From contig NZ_CAJATU010000163.1 in assembly GCF_903944925.1 (NCBI RefSeq), forward strand, positions 62,001-126,000: a stretch of 64,000 nt of DNA. Reading direction: 5' to 3'. Of this stretch, positions 43,240-53,300 are shown one piece after another. The notes under the pieces are model-generated. The model ran no database searches. It was not told where the DNA came from and saw only the letters and a list, made by a program, of their open reading frames with translations. The position numbers and the translations under genes were made by a program. This DNA is from an uncultured Rhodopila sp. (GTDB taxonomy: Bacteria; Pseudomonadota; Alphaproteobacteria; Acetobacterales; Acetobacteraceae). How positions within the stretch are numbered: the stretch's first letter is position 1; every line of letters starts with the position of its first letter.

Positions 43240-44253
43240 TCAGGAAGACAGATGTGCCGCGGCCGTGGCGTCGATGACCTGCAGGCTGACCAGGTTGGAG
43301 ACGTAACGGCCGCCCGCCACATCGCCCGGAACGATCAGCCGCAGCGCGCCGTCGGCTCCGCCCGGTCCGAGTTGGCCGCCGGTGTCCTGATAGGCCACAA
43401 GATCCGGCTGGTTACCGAAATTCGGCGCAATTTCGCCGAGTGAAATGATCGCGCGGTAGCCGTCGCTGCCCGTCGCAACGACAACGAAGCCCAGCAGGTC
43501 GTTCTTGATCGTAGGGTCGGTCAGCAGCCCGGCGTCCTGGATCAGCGTCCATAGCGATACGCCGGTATAGGTGTCGGTAACCGGCGTTCCCCCCGCCAGA
43601 TAGGTCGCCGTTTCGGTGGTCGATTGGTTCAGCGCGGCCAAGGTTCCCGGCGTCACGATCGTCGGGTCCGCCACCGCACCCGTCAGCGTTGCCTGCGGCG
43701 AAATGCCTCCTGCGCCACCGGGACCAGGCTCCGGCAAGCCAATTACCTTCAGGCTGACCAGGTCCGAAATGTACCGCCCTCCGGCGATGTCGTTCGGCAC
43801 CACGATGCGGGCCAGCCCGTCGCTGCCGTTCGGGCCAAGCTGTCCGGCGGTATCCGAATAGGCGACAAGATCCGGCTGATTGCCGAACGACGGATCGATC
43901 TCACCAAGCGAAAACACCGCCTGATACCCGTCGGAGCCGGTGGCGATCACATACTTGCTGAGGATGTCATTCTTCGCCGTTGTGGTCGTGACGTCTCCGG
44001 CATAGGTCAGCAGATCCCACAGCGTTGTTCCCGTGTAGGTATCGCTGACCGGAACGCCCGCGGCCAAATACGTTACACTTTCCGTGGTGACCGGGGTAGT
44101 CGAGGGCAGATTGTAGATGCCCGGATCGCCCACCTGGCCGGCGATCAGCACCGGTGCGAACTGGTGGCCGTAACCATCCAAGATGCCGGCAAGCCTGGTT
44201 TCAAGCGAATACAGATACGGCAGAAGATCTTTCGTTGTCGGATGGTACGTCAT
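43240..44253 (-). CDS. Tandem molybdopterin-oxidoreductase-like domain protein
   Basis: A 337-residue protein with two copies of one domain (about residues 35-172 and 185-330). Each has YLAAGVPVSDTYTGTTLWDL, then VIATGSDGYQAVFSLGEIDP, then an ARIVVPNDIAGGRYISDL block. The domain resembles small secreted proteins of the Oxidored_molyb (sulfite oxidase-like) family. A conserved cofactor-ligating Cys is absent: I see no Cys at all, so Moco catalysis is unlikely. There is no signal peptide at the N-terminus. ATG 44253 has CAGGGATC upstream and a Mo-box 20 bases before that. Confidence 0.7.
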   Translation of the reverse strand: MTYHPTTKDLLPYLYSLETRLAGILDGYGHQFAPVLIAGQVGDPGIYNLPSTTPVTTESVTYLAAGVPVSDTYTGTTLWDLLTYAGDVTTTTAKNDILSKYVIATGSDGYQAVFSLGEIDPSFGNQPDLVAYSDTAGQLGPNGSDGLARIVVPNDIAGGRYISDLVSLKVIGLPEPGPGGAGGISPQATLTGAVADPTIVTPGTLAALNQSTTETATYLAGGTPVTDTYTGVSLWTLIQDAGLLTDPTIKNDLLGFVVVATGSDGYRAIISLGEIAPNFGNQPDLVAYQDTGGQLGPGGADGALRLIVPGDVAGGRYVSNLVSLQVIDATAAAHLSS

Positions 44254-44273
44254 GATCCCTGCCCCGAATGTCG

Positions 44274-44297
44274 CGTTATGTTGCGCGGACTATAACA
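44274..44297. promoter_or_regulatory. ModE-type operator (Mo-box), second copy
   Basis: On the minus strand, TGTTAT-N10-ACATAACG; on the plus strand CGTTATGTT-GCGCGG-ACTATAACA. It has the same 24-base spacing and the same CGTTATGTT half-site as 41835-41858; the other half keeps ATAAC. It lies 20-44 bases before the tandem-domain gene and about 160 bases from the divergent DUF2478 gene. Confidence 0.65.
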
Positions 44298-44453
44298 ACG
44301 CCCATCGGCCGGGCGTTTTGAACTTTCCGTGGGCCGGCAAATCGAGATGAACTGGCACGAATGTTGCTCACGTGTTCAATACGGGCCCGAGAACTCACAC
44401 CGGTGTCGCGCCGGCCCGAGCGCCTCCGGACATCGTGCGAGGTTCGGCTGACC

Positions 44454-45035
44454 ATGGACTACTTGATGACAACCGCGGACCCGCTCCCAAGCCTCGACCC
44501 GGCGGCCAAAGTCGGCGTCCTGCTGTACGACAAGACCATCGAAGTCGATGCGATTCTTGTCGCCGCGATCGAACTGATCCGGGCGCAGGGGGTCTCCGTC
44601 GCCGGACTGCTGCAACGCTTCGGGGAGCGGTTGCCGAACGGCAAGCGCAGCATGTGGGTGGAGGATATCTCCACCGGCCAGACGATCCGCCTCGATCAGC
44701 CGCGCGGCCCGGGAGCGGTGGCCTGCATGCTCGACCCGGATGCCCTGGCGCGGTCCGCCTGCCTGCTGCAGCGCGCGGTCGGCTGCGGCGCGGACGTCAT
44801 CGTAGTCAGCCGTTTCGGCAACGCCGAGGCGGATGGCAGCGGCATGCGGGCGGAAATCGCCGACGCCATCTGTTCCGGCGCCGCGGTGATCATCCCGGTG
44901 CGGTATTCGTTGCTGGATGATCTCGAAGGCTTCCTCGGCGGTCCCGCGTCGCTGCTGCTGCCGTCGCCGATGGCGATCGCTGACTGGGCGGAAGACGTCG
45001 TCGTCGGGCTGAACGCCGCAACCGAAAGGGCCTGA
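44454..45035 (+). CDS. DUF2478 protein (nucleotide-binding-like, Mo-associated)
   Basis: A 193-residue protein: KVGVLLYDKTIEVDAILVAA, WVEDISTGQTIRLDQPRGPG and DVIVVSRFGNAEADGSGMRA are family blocks. DUF2478 resembles THEP1-type NTPases but lacks a clear P-loop here (VLLYDKTIEV). It occurs near molybdenum genes. ATG 44454 is chosen (GAGGTT upstream); ATG 44466 is possible. Its stop lies 7 bases from the convergent YqeB-like gene. Confidence 0.75.
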   Translation: MDYLMTTADPLPSLDPAAKVGVLLYDKTIEVDAILVAAIELIRAQGVSVAGLLQRFGERLPNGKRSMWVEDISTGQTIRLDQPRGPGAVACMLDPDALARSACLLQRAVGCGADVIVVSRFGNAEADGSGMRAEIADAICSGAAVIIPVRYSLLDDLEGFLGGPASLLLPSPMAIADWAEDVVVGLNAATERA

Positions 45036-45042
45036 GACGCTT

Positions 45043-45948
45043 TCAGGCGTGGGCGACAATGCGATCCAAGGTCTGAGTTGCAAGCGCGCATTCCACCCCG
45101 GCGGCGATGCGGCGGGCACGGGGCGGGATGCCGCGCCATGTCGCCTCCGGCCGCGGATCGATCTCCATCAGCTTGCTGCCGCGGGAAACCCCGCCCGGAG
45201 CGGCGCGCACCATGCCGCGAACGCAGCCGCCAATCGGCGCAAGGACAGAGTCTTCCCCCAGCGTCCCGATGATCGTGCCGGCGTCCAGCCATGTCCCGAG
45301 CGGAACCTGCGGCTGCCACGGCCCGGCGATGGGCGCATAGACGAAACGCTCCGCCCCGGCGCCGCCGAGCGGCACCGCCTTCCCGGTCGGATTCGCGGTC
45401 GTTCCCAGGGTCACGACCCCACCCTCCTGCCCCGGCAGCGTCTCGATCGCAGCGTGGACATTGCCCCCGGCCACGAAGCCGGGGCCGATGCCGATCGTGC
45501 AGGCGGCGAGGGGGCGGATGTCGGCCGGCATGGCATATTTGCGCATCCGCGCGTCGATGATCGCATCCGGCACCTTGCCGCAAGCGGAAGCGGCAACCGC
45601 GGGATCGAGGTTTGCCACGACCACCCCCCGGCGCGCCCGCAGCAGCGGCGGCAGCGCCTCGGCCGAGGGTGACAATAGCGCGTTTACCCCGTCCAATTCG
45701 GCCGATCCACACTCCAAAGCGTCGTCGAACGCCATGCCCCGCCGCAGAACCGGCACTGAATGATCGCGCAGCAGGACGACGGCCCAACCCAGGGCGAACA
45801 ACTCCCGCCCGATCGCCGAGGCGATATCGCCGGTGCCAAGCACCAGCGCAATCGGCGGCTCGCCGGCCGGTTCCGCGGCCTGGCCGCGATAGGAGGCCAT
45901 GAAGGCGCGTTTCGCGATGGAGGCAGACAGGCGTTCTTGCACCGACAT
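45043..45948 (-). CDS. YqeB/EF2563-family molybdenum hydroxylase accessory protein
   Basis: A 301-residue protein. IALVLGTGDIASAIGRELFA (N-terminal Rossmann-like), IIDARMRKYAMPADIRPLAA and APIGGCVRGMVRAAPGGVSR match the EF2563/YqeB family, linked to selenium-dependent molybdenum hydroxylase maturation. ATG 45948 has CGGAGAGCC upstream. No hydroxylase gene is in the window, so it may work elsewhere or support the YdeP-like enzyme encoded just upstream. Confidence 0.8.
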   Translation of the reverse strand: MSVQERLSASIAKRAFMASYRGQAAEPAGEPPIALVLGTGDIASAIGRELFALGWAVVLLRDHSVPVLRRGMAFDDALECGSAELDGVNALLSPSAEALPPLLRARRGVVVANLDPAVAASACGKVPDAIIDARMRKYAMPADIRPLAACTIGIGPGFVAGGNVHAAIETLPGQEGGVVTLGTTANPTGKAVPLGGAGAERFVYAPIAGPWQPQVPLGTWLDAGTIIGTLGEDSVLAPIGGCVRGMVRAAPGGVSRGSKLMEIDPRPEATWRGIPPRARRIAAGVECALATQTLDRIVAHA

Positions 45949-46065
45949 CGTGGCTCTCCGGGTTGAGTGCCACGGAGAGTCAGCAAGCGCTGTGCCACCT
46001 CGCGCATAGCGCGGAATCGCGGGTTTTGCGCCAATCGGCGGAGACGCGGTGTCCGGAATATGACA

Positions 46066-46089
46066 ATCCGACACTCCCGAATGTCGGAT
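46066..46089. terminator. Stem-loop after the YdeP-like gene
   Basis: ATCCGACA-CTCCCGAA-TGTCGGAT, perfect 8 bp arms, lies 8 bases past the end of the oxidoreductase gene (minus strand). No T run follows, so it may attenuate rather than stop transcription into the YqeB-like gene. Confidence 0.45.
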
Positions 46090-46096
46090 CGACGTG

Positions 46097-48391
46097 TCAG
46101 ACTGCCGCCGCGTTGACCTCGCGCCTGACCGTTACCGGGATAGATTTGGCCGCCGGAGTCTTGCTGCCTTCAGCGTAGTGCCAGAGGGGCAGCAGGGCGT
46201 TCGCCTCGGGATAGTAGGCGCCGGCGCAACCCACCGGGATGTTGTAGGGGGTGACGCGAAACCCGCCCATGGCCCGCTCGATGCCGTCCTTCGAGACGGT
46301 TTCCATCTTCACGATCTCGCCTTCGGCAAGGCCGAGACGTTTTATATCGTCGCGATGCATCAGGACGACCATGCGGGTGCCATGGATGCCGCGGAACCGG
46401 TCGCTATAGCCATAGACCGTGGTGTTGAACTGGTCATTGCTGCGCAGGGTGATCAGCCGCAGCGTGTCGTGTCCGGCCTCCGGCATGTCGGGGTCTTCGT
46501 CGAGACCCTTGGGCGTAATGATATTCGCCTTGCCGGTTTTTGTTTTCCACACCCGGTGGCGCGCCGGAAGGGACCGGTGGAACCCGCCCGGCTCCCACAT
46601 GCGGCGCTCGTAGTCATGGAATGTTTCCGGATAGGTTTCCCCGATGGACCGCCTGATCAGGCTGTAGTCGTCGTTCCAGGCCTTCCACGGCACTTTCGGG
46701 TTCGGCTCCAGAACGGCACCGGCCAGGCGCACGATGAAGTCGACCTCGCTGATCAGGTGTTTCGATGCCGGTGAGCGCACGCCGCGTGAGCCATGGATGC
46801 AGGCGGTGCTGTCCTCCATCGATGTCGCCTGCGGGCCGGTCGCCTGGCGGTCGACCTCAATGCGGCCTTTGACCGGCAGGATGTAGCTGATTTCGCCATG
46901 GACCAGGTGACTGCGGTTCAGCTTGGTCGCCGCGTTCACCGTCAGCCGCATGCGCCGCCACGCCGGCTCCATCCGCTCCCGGTCCGGAATGGCGCGCACG
47001 AAATTGCCGCCGAGCATGATGAAGGCGTTGATGCGATCCTCAAGGATCGCCTCGCAGGCTTCGACCGTGTTGAGGCCGGGCTCACGCGGCGGCTCGAATC
47101 CGTATTGCTTCGCCAGAACGTCCATCGGTACCATGTCGGGCTTTTCGGTAATGCCGACGGTGCGCTGGCCTTGCACGTTGGAGTGGCCGCGGACGGGGGA
47201 GATGCCGGCGCCCTCCCGGCCGATATTGCCCTTCAGCAGCAGCAGGTTGACCAGCATCTGCACCGTTTCGACCCCGGCGCGATGCTGCGTCAGCCCCATG
47301 CCGTAAATCCCGATCGCGGCCTTCGCGGCCGCGTAGGTCGTTGCGGTCGCTTCCATGGCGGCACGGCGCAGGCCCGAGTGCCGTTCGATCTCGTCCCAGT
47401 CCCGCACCCGCAGCCAGCCGATGAACGGTTCGAAACCATGCGTATGCTGCGTGATGAATGCGTGGTCCAATACCGAGTGGCCGTCCGCGTCGTCCATCGC
47501 GACCAGCGCCTTGCAGATCCCCGTCAGCGCCGCGAGATCGCCGCCGGCCTTCACCTGGTGATACTGCGAGCTGATGCGGGTTCGTTTACCGGTCAGCATC
47601 TCCGCGGGAGATTGCGGATTCGTAAAACTCTCCAGCCCCCGCTCCCGTAACGGATTATACGCAATGATCGGCACCCCTCGCTGGCTCGCCTCTTGCAATG
47701 GATGCAGCATGCGCGGGCTGTTGCTGCCCGGGTTTTGCCCGAAGAACAGGATGCAATCGGTCTTGGCGAAATCATCCAGGGTGCAGGTGCCGACGGGCAC
47801 GCCGATGCTTTCGGGCAGCGCAACGGACGTCGTCTCGTGGCACATGTTGGAGCTGTCGGGCAGGTTGTTGTTGCCGTACAGCCGGGCGAACAGACCGTAG
47901 AGGTAGCTGGCCTCGTTGGAGCTGCGGCCGGAGCTGTAGAACACCACGCTTTTTCTGTCCGCGATCGCTTTCATTTCGCGGCCGATCTCGGCGAAGGCGG
48001 CTGACCAGGAGACCGGGCGGTAGGTGTCGGAGGCAGGATCGTAACGCATCGGATGCGTCAGGCGGCCGGCCTGCTCCAGGTGGTAGTCGTCCCAGTCCAG
48101 CAGTTCGGTCACCGTGTGCGCGGCAAAGAATTCCGGCGTGCAACGGTGGGTGGTGATCTCCCAGGCGGTCGCCTTGGCGCCGTTTTCGCAGAATTCGAAC
48201 GGCAGCGGGTTGGCGGGCTTGGACCAGGCGCAGCTTACGCACTGGAAGCCGTCCACCTTGTTCTGCCGCGTCAGGGTCAGGGCGCCGCTGGCCAGCACAC
48301 CCTCCCGGGTGAGGATCTCCCTGACGGAGCGGGCTGATCCCCAGCCGCCGGAGGGGAGGTCGTACGGCTTGAAACTGATCCTGCGGCTCAT
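46097..48391 (-). CDS. FdhF/YdeP-family molybdopterin oxidoreductase
   Basis: A 764-residue bis-MGD enzyme of the formate dehydrogenase-like YdeP group. An N-terminal Cys motif (FQCVSCAWSKPANPLPFEFC) suits an Fe-S cluster. The core has FYSSGRSSNEASYLYGLFAR, DCILFFGQNPGSNSPRMLHP and NIGREGAGISPVRGHSNVQG, and the C-terminal domain RSNDQFNTTVYGYSDRFRG. Such proteins are linked to acid or formate metabolism; the true substrate is unknown. ATG 48391 has AGGA 6 bases before it. It explains the need for the molybdate genes nearby. Confidence 0.9.
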   Translation of the reverse strand: MSRRISFKPYDLPSGGWGSARSVREILTREGVLASGALTLTRQNKVDGFQCVSCAWSKPANPLPFEFCENGAKATAWEITTHRCTPEFFAAHTVTELLDWDDYHLEQAGRLTHPMRYDPASDTYRPVSWSAAFAEIGREMKAIADRKSVVFYSSGRSSNEASYLYGLFARLYGNNNLPDSSNMCHETTSVALPESIGVPVGTCTLDDFAKTDCILFFGQNPGSNSPRMLHPLQEASQRGVPIIAYNPLRERGLESFTNPQSPAEMLTGKRTRISSQYHQVKAGGDLAALTGICKALVAMDDADGHSVLDHAFITQHTHGFEPFIGWLRVRDWDEIERHSGLRRAAMEATATTYAAAKAAIGIYGMGLTQHRAGVETVQMLVNLLLLKGNIGREGAGISPVRGHSNVQGQRTVGITEKPDMVPMDVLAKQYGFEPPREPGLNTVEACEAILEDRINAFIMLGGNFVRAIPDRERMEPAWRRMRLTVNAATKLNRSHLVHGEISYILPVKGRIEVDRQATGPQATSMEDSTACIHGSRGVRSPASKHLISEVDFIVRLAGAVLEPNPKVPWKAWNDDYSLIRRSIGETYPETFHDYERRMWEPGGFHRSLPARHRVWKTKTGKANIITPKGLDEDPDMPEAGHDTLRLITLRSNDQFNTTVYGYSDRFRGIHGTRMVVLMHRDDIKRLGLAEGEIVKMETVSKDGIERAMGGFRVTPYNIPVGCAGAYYPEANALLPLWHYAEGSKTPAAKSIPVTVRREVNAAAV

Positions 48392-48514
48392 CCGGGGTCC
48401 TGACACATTTGCGACACGGGCAGAACTGCGCGGGGCGATCCGGGTTTGACTGGCACCGGTCGATCGCTGCCGCCGGGTGTCACAATGTCGCGTCCCCGGC
48501 GCACGGAGGCTGTC

Positions 48515-48748
48515 ATGATCGGTCCGAACTATCTGTTGAAACAGCCCGCGCCTCCCTCGCCGGTAAAGGTTCTGGTCGATCAGTCGGTGATACCGGCGCT
48601 CATCGACGCCGCCGCCGCGGTGGAGGTGCAGATCGAACGCTTCGGCGGCCGCGCCCGCCGCGCGCCGATGATGTGCGTGGGCGTGGCGTTTGGGATAGGT
48701 TGGGCTGCGTCCCGGATTTTGCGATCCGCGCGATCGGCTCGGCGGTGA
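48515..48748 (+). CDS. Small hypothetical membrane protein
   Basis: A 77-residue protein. A helix around 28-45 (ALIDAAAAVEVQIERFGG) is followed by one short hydrophobic segment (MMCVGVAFGIGWAASRIL) and a basic tail. ATG 48515 follows CGGAGGCTGTC, a good site. It precedes another small membrane protein gene and may be co-transcribed. Family not recognised. Confidence 0.6.
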   Translation: MIGPNYLLKQPAPPSPVKVLVDQSVIPALIDAAAAVEVQIERFGGRARRAPMMCVGVAFGIGWAASRILRSARSARR

Positions 48749-48789
48749 TGATGGGCTTGCGTTTTCGCTACCAGGGGGCCTGACACGCG

Positions 48790-49077
48790 ATGGCGGCTGC
48801 ACATACCGGCAAGCCTGAGACCCCACGCGCCCGGGTCGCCCGGCTTCGCAAGGAGGTCGGCCTGCTGGGCGCCGATCCCGTCAGCCCTGCTGTCGCGGAT
48901 TTTTCCGCGAGGACGAGCCGGGCGCTCGGGGACATTTCCGCGGCCGTGCAGGAGCGGACGCGGGTCGTATCGGAGCAGGTGGAGCAGCGGCCTTTCGCGG
49001 CAATGCTGGTGGCCCTGGCGCTCGGGTGGCTTGTCAGCCGGGTCCTGGGCACCAAGCGGTCAGCGTCCACGCCTTAG
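48790..49077 (+). CDS. ElaB/YqjD/DUF883-like membrane-anchored protein
   Basis: A 95-residue protein: a charged amphipathic helix (about 12-70) then one C-terminal transmembrane helix (PFAAMLVALALGWLVSRVLG) and a basic tail. The layout matches the DUF883 (ElaB/YqjD) ribosome-tethering proteins. Its 3' end overlaps the convergent channel gene by 18 bases. Confidence 0.65.
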   Translation: MAAAHTGKPETPRARVARLRKEVGLLGADPVSPAVADFSARTSRALGDISAAVQERTRVVSEQVEQRPFAAMLVALALGWLVSRVLGTKRSASTP

Positions 49078-50249
49078 CCGAGACCGCAAGCGTTGGGCCA
49101 TCCTGCCGCGCGCGACATCCGGATGCGCCTCGGTGTCCGAGCGGCTCGACAATTCCTCGATCAACCGGCTTGCGATCAGACCCCGATGCCCGCGCCGCCA
49201 ATGATCCGCCGCATCGTGCCGCGCGATCCACGCCGGCAACGGCAGCAACAGCGCCGATGCCAGGCCGTCGAGCAACGGCTCATACGTCGCGCGTAACGCG
49301 GCCAGCGTTTCCTCCACGATTGCGCTGTCGTTCCACCTGATCCCGGCTTCCAGCAGGATCGCCACCATCCGGGTGTATTCGTCATGCGGCAGGCGGTCGC
49401 CGCCGGTGTAGCGGGACGGGCTGATCCGAAACGATCGCGCAATCTCCACCACGACCTGGCGCGCCATGGCAAAGGTCATGCGCGCCTGCAAAGGGTGCAC
49501 GTCTTCCACACCCACCAGGATCAGCGCGCAGGTATCCATCACCGCCGTCAGTGCGGCCAGCCAGGATTGGTTGTCGTGCTGGGAGCGGTAGTACACCAGC
49601 ATCGGATAGGATAGGTGGCTCTCCAGCAGCTCCGATCCCCAGATTTCCCATTCGCGCAGCAGGTCGTCCAGCTTGCCGAGGCGCCGGTCTCGGCATGCCG
49701 GCTCAGCATTGTCGTCGCCGCCGGCGGTGATCCGGCACGGGCGTCGAGTTGGATGACATGCGCCTCCCGCCGCGAAAACAACTGATACAGCACCGGCAGA
49801 TAGCCGATGACGACGGCGATCAGGCCAATGCCGGAGCCGGCCTCGATGACGGACAGCGCCCGCGCCGCGCCCGAATGCGGCACCACGTCGCCGTAGCCGA
49901 GGGTGAAAAACGTCACCCCGCTCATGTAGATCTGTTCCGGCAGCGGCGATGCCGCATCGCTTTGCGCGGCCCATTCCAGCATGCCGAACGCGGCGATCAG
50001 ACCGCTCGCCCAGATCGCGAACAGGACGACCATGGACAGGGCGCCGAAGACACTCAGAAAGCGTTCGCGCCCCGGGCCTGCTCGCAGCCGCAAGGCGATC
50101 CCGCGCCAGATCGACCAAACGGCCTGGAAGTAGAAGCGGGTGAAGCGAACGCGGCGATAGACGCGGCGGGGCAGCAGCATAACCTCGAACGCATCCTGCA
50201 GCACCGTGAGCAGCAGGATCGTCCCGAGGATGACGATGATCCAGGACAA
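49060..50249 (-). pseudogene. Two-helix K+ channel family protein, frameshifted
   Basis: An ion channel gene split over two frames. From TTG 50249 (preceded by GAAGG) the first frame gives SWIIVILGTILLLTVLQDAF, a pore with the K+ selectivity filter FFTLGYGDVVP and HVIQLDARAGSPPAATTMLS. The second frame continues LGKLDDLLREWEIWGSELLE to the stop at 49060, as in homologues. Restoring one base near 49680 (GAGGCGCC, expected GAGGGCGCC) joins the two in about 397 residues. Either an assembly indel or a real lesion. The cytosolic C-terminal half may be a regulatory domain. Confidence 0.7.
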
Positions 50250-50360
50250 ACCTTCATCCTTAGTCGTGAATGAAGGAGAACGGGTGCGGCTGTTGCGGGT
50301 TGCCGCTCCGGATAAGAACATACTAGGAACTTGGGCGCGGACCGGCTATGTTCCCGGCCG

Positions 50361-53300
50361 ATGTATACCGAGCTTCAGGTCACTACGAACTACAGCTTTT
50401 TGCGCGGCGCCTCGCATGTCGAGGAACTGATGGCGCGGGCCGCGGTGCTGCGCATGCCGGCGCTGGGCATCGCCGATCGCAATTCGCTGGGGGGTATCGT
50501 GCGGGCGCATCAGCGGGCGAAGGAGGCGGGCGTCCGGTTGATTGTGGGCTGCCGGCTGGATCTTACGGACGGGCCCTCGGTGCTGGTCTATCCGACGGAC
50601 CGGGCGGCCTGGTCCCGCCTGACCCGGCTGCTGACGTTGGGAAAAGGCCGCGCCGGCAAGGGCAAGTGCGAATTGTATTGGCCCGATCTGGCCGCCTCGG
50701 CCGAGGGGCTGGTCGCCGTCCTGTGCACCGATCCGGAAGCGGCAAACATCCGTCGCCTGAAATGCGATTTCGGCGACCGGGCCTATGTCGCGCTGACCTT
50801 GATGCACCGCCCGAACGATGCCATACGGCTGCGGATGATCGCGGATACCGCCCGGGCTTTGGGCGTCCCGGCGGTTGCCACCAACGATGTGCTGTATCAC
50901 GCCCCCGGTCGGCGCATCCTGCAGGACGTGCTGACCTGCATCCGCGCAGGCTGCACCATCGACGAACTGGGATACCGGCGGGAGCGGTCCCCGGTGCGGC
51001 ACCTGGAAGCGCCGGAGGAAATGGCGCGGCTGTTCGCTCGCCATCCGGACGCGGTGGCGCGTACGCAGGAGATCGCGGATCGTTGCCGGTTTTCGCTGGA
51101 TGAGTTGCGTTACCAGTATCCGCACGAGGTGCACATCCCCGGGCTGGATGCGCAACAAACCTTGCAGCGCCGGACATGGGAGGGTGCTGCAATGCGCTAC
51201 CCGAACGGCATTCCTGACGATGTCCTGCGGCAGCTTCATCATGAACTCGATCTGATCGCCAGTCTCGACTACGCGCCGTATTTCCTGACCGTGGACAGCA
51301 TCGTCCGGTTCGCCCGGGCCAACCACATCCTATGCCAGGGCCGCGGGTCCGCGGCTAATTCGGCGGTGTGTTTCGTGCTGGGGATTACCTCGATCGACCC
51401 CACCCGCAGCGGACTTTTGTTCGAACGTTTCGTCAGTGCCGAACGGCGCGAACCGCCCGATATCGATGTGGACTTTGAGCATGAGCGGCGGGAGGAAGTG
51501 ATCCAGTGGGTCTACGACACCTATGGCCGCAGCCGGGCCGCGCTGTGCGCAACGATCATCCGCTATCGCGGCCGCGGCGCGGTGCGCGATGTCGGCAAGG
51601 CAATGGGTTTGACGGAGGACGTGACAGCCGCCTTGTCGTCCCAGGTCTGGAGCTGGAGCGAGGACGGCGTCGCCGAGGAACACGCCGCCGCGCTGAACTT
51701 CAACCTGGAAGACCGCCGCCTGCGTTTGACTTTGGATCTGGCGCGGGCGCTGATCGGATTTCCGCGGCACATGTCGCAGCACCCCGGCGGGTTCGTTTTG
51801 ACTCAGGATCGCCTGGACGACCTGGTGCCGATAGAGCCGGCCGCGATGGTGAATCGGCAGGTGATCGAGTGGGACAAGGACGATATCGACGTCCTGCGGT
51901 TCATGAAGGTCGATGTGCTGGGCCTGGGCATGCTGGGCTGCATGCGGCGGGCGTTCGATCTGCTGGCGGACCATAAAGGACAAAGGCTGGATCTGGCGAC
52001 GATTCCGCCGGAGGATCCGGCGACCTATGCGATGATCCGCAAGGCCGACACGCTGGGAACATTCCAGATCGAATCGCGGGCGCAGATGTCGATGCTGCCC
52101 CGGCTGAAGCCGCGCACGTTCTACGATATCGTTATTCAGGTGGCGATTGTTCGCCCCGGGCCGATCCAGGGGGATATGGTGCATCCGTATTTGCGGCGGC
52201 GGGAGGGATTGGAAAAGGTTGAGTATCCGACGCCGGAATTGCGCCGCGTGCTGGAAAAGACGCTGGGCGTGCCGCTGTTCCAGGAACAGGCGATGCAGGT
52301 GGCGATCGTTTGCGCCGGGTTTACCCCGTCGGAGGCGGATGCGCTCCGCCGCAGCATGGCGACGTTCAAGTTCACCGGCGGGGTCTCGCATTTCAAGACC
52401 AAGCTGATCGCCGGGATGGTGGAGCGTGCCTATACCGCCGAGTTTGCCGAGAAGACGTTCTCGCAGATCGAAGGGTTCGGCAGTTACGGATTTCCCGAGA
52501 GCCACGCGGCGAGTTTTGCGCTGATCGCGTATGCCTCGGCGTGGTTGAAGTGCCACCATCCGGATGTGTTCTGCTGCGCGTTGTTGAATGCGCAACCAAT
52601 GGGGTTTTACGCGACGGCACAGATCGTGCGGGATGCGCAACTGCATGGCGTGGAGGTGCGGCCGGTCTCGGTGAACGAGTCGGCGTGGGATTGCGCGCTG
52701 GAGCCGTTGGGGGCCCGTCCTTCACCAGTCATTGCGGGCTCCGTCGGCATGACGGCAAACGGGACCGCGGATGCGCTGTTAGGCCCACCATCCACGGCTT
52801 GCGGGGCTATACCCAAGGAAGTCGTGGATGGCCCGCCTGAAGCCGGCCATGACACAAAAGGGATCAGCCATTACGATACTGCGCACGGCGCGCCACCCCG
52901 CTACGCCGTCCGCCTCGGGCTGCGAATGGTGAAGGGCCTGTCCGCCACCCACGCCGACGAAATGATCGCGCGGCGCGGCGCGGGGTATCGCTCGATCGAG
53001 GACCTGTGGCGACGGTCGCACGTCCCGGTCGCCTCGCTGGAACGCCTGGCCGAGGCCGACGCCTTCCAACCCCTCGGCCCGGGTCGCCGGCAGGCGCTGT
53101 GGACGATCCGCGGCCTGTCCGACACCCGCCTGCCGCTGTTCGACTCCCTGCCGGCGGAACCGGATGCGGAACCGGCGGTGGCCCTGGCGGCGATGACCGC
53201 CGGGCGGCAGGTCGTCGAGGACTACCGCAGCACCGGCCTCAGCCTGCGCCGCCACCCGGTCAGTTTCCTGCGCCAGGATCTCGCCGCCCGCCGCATCGTC

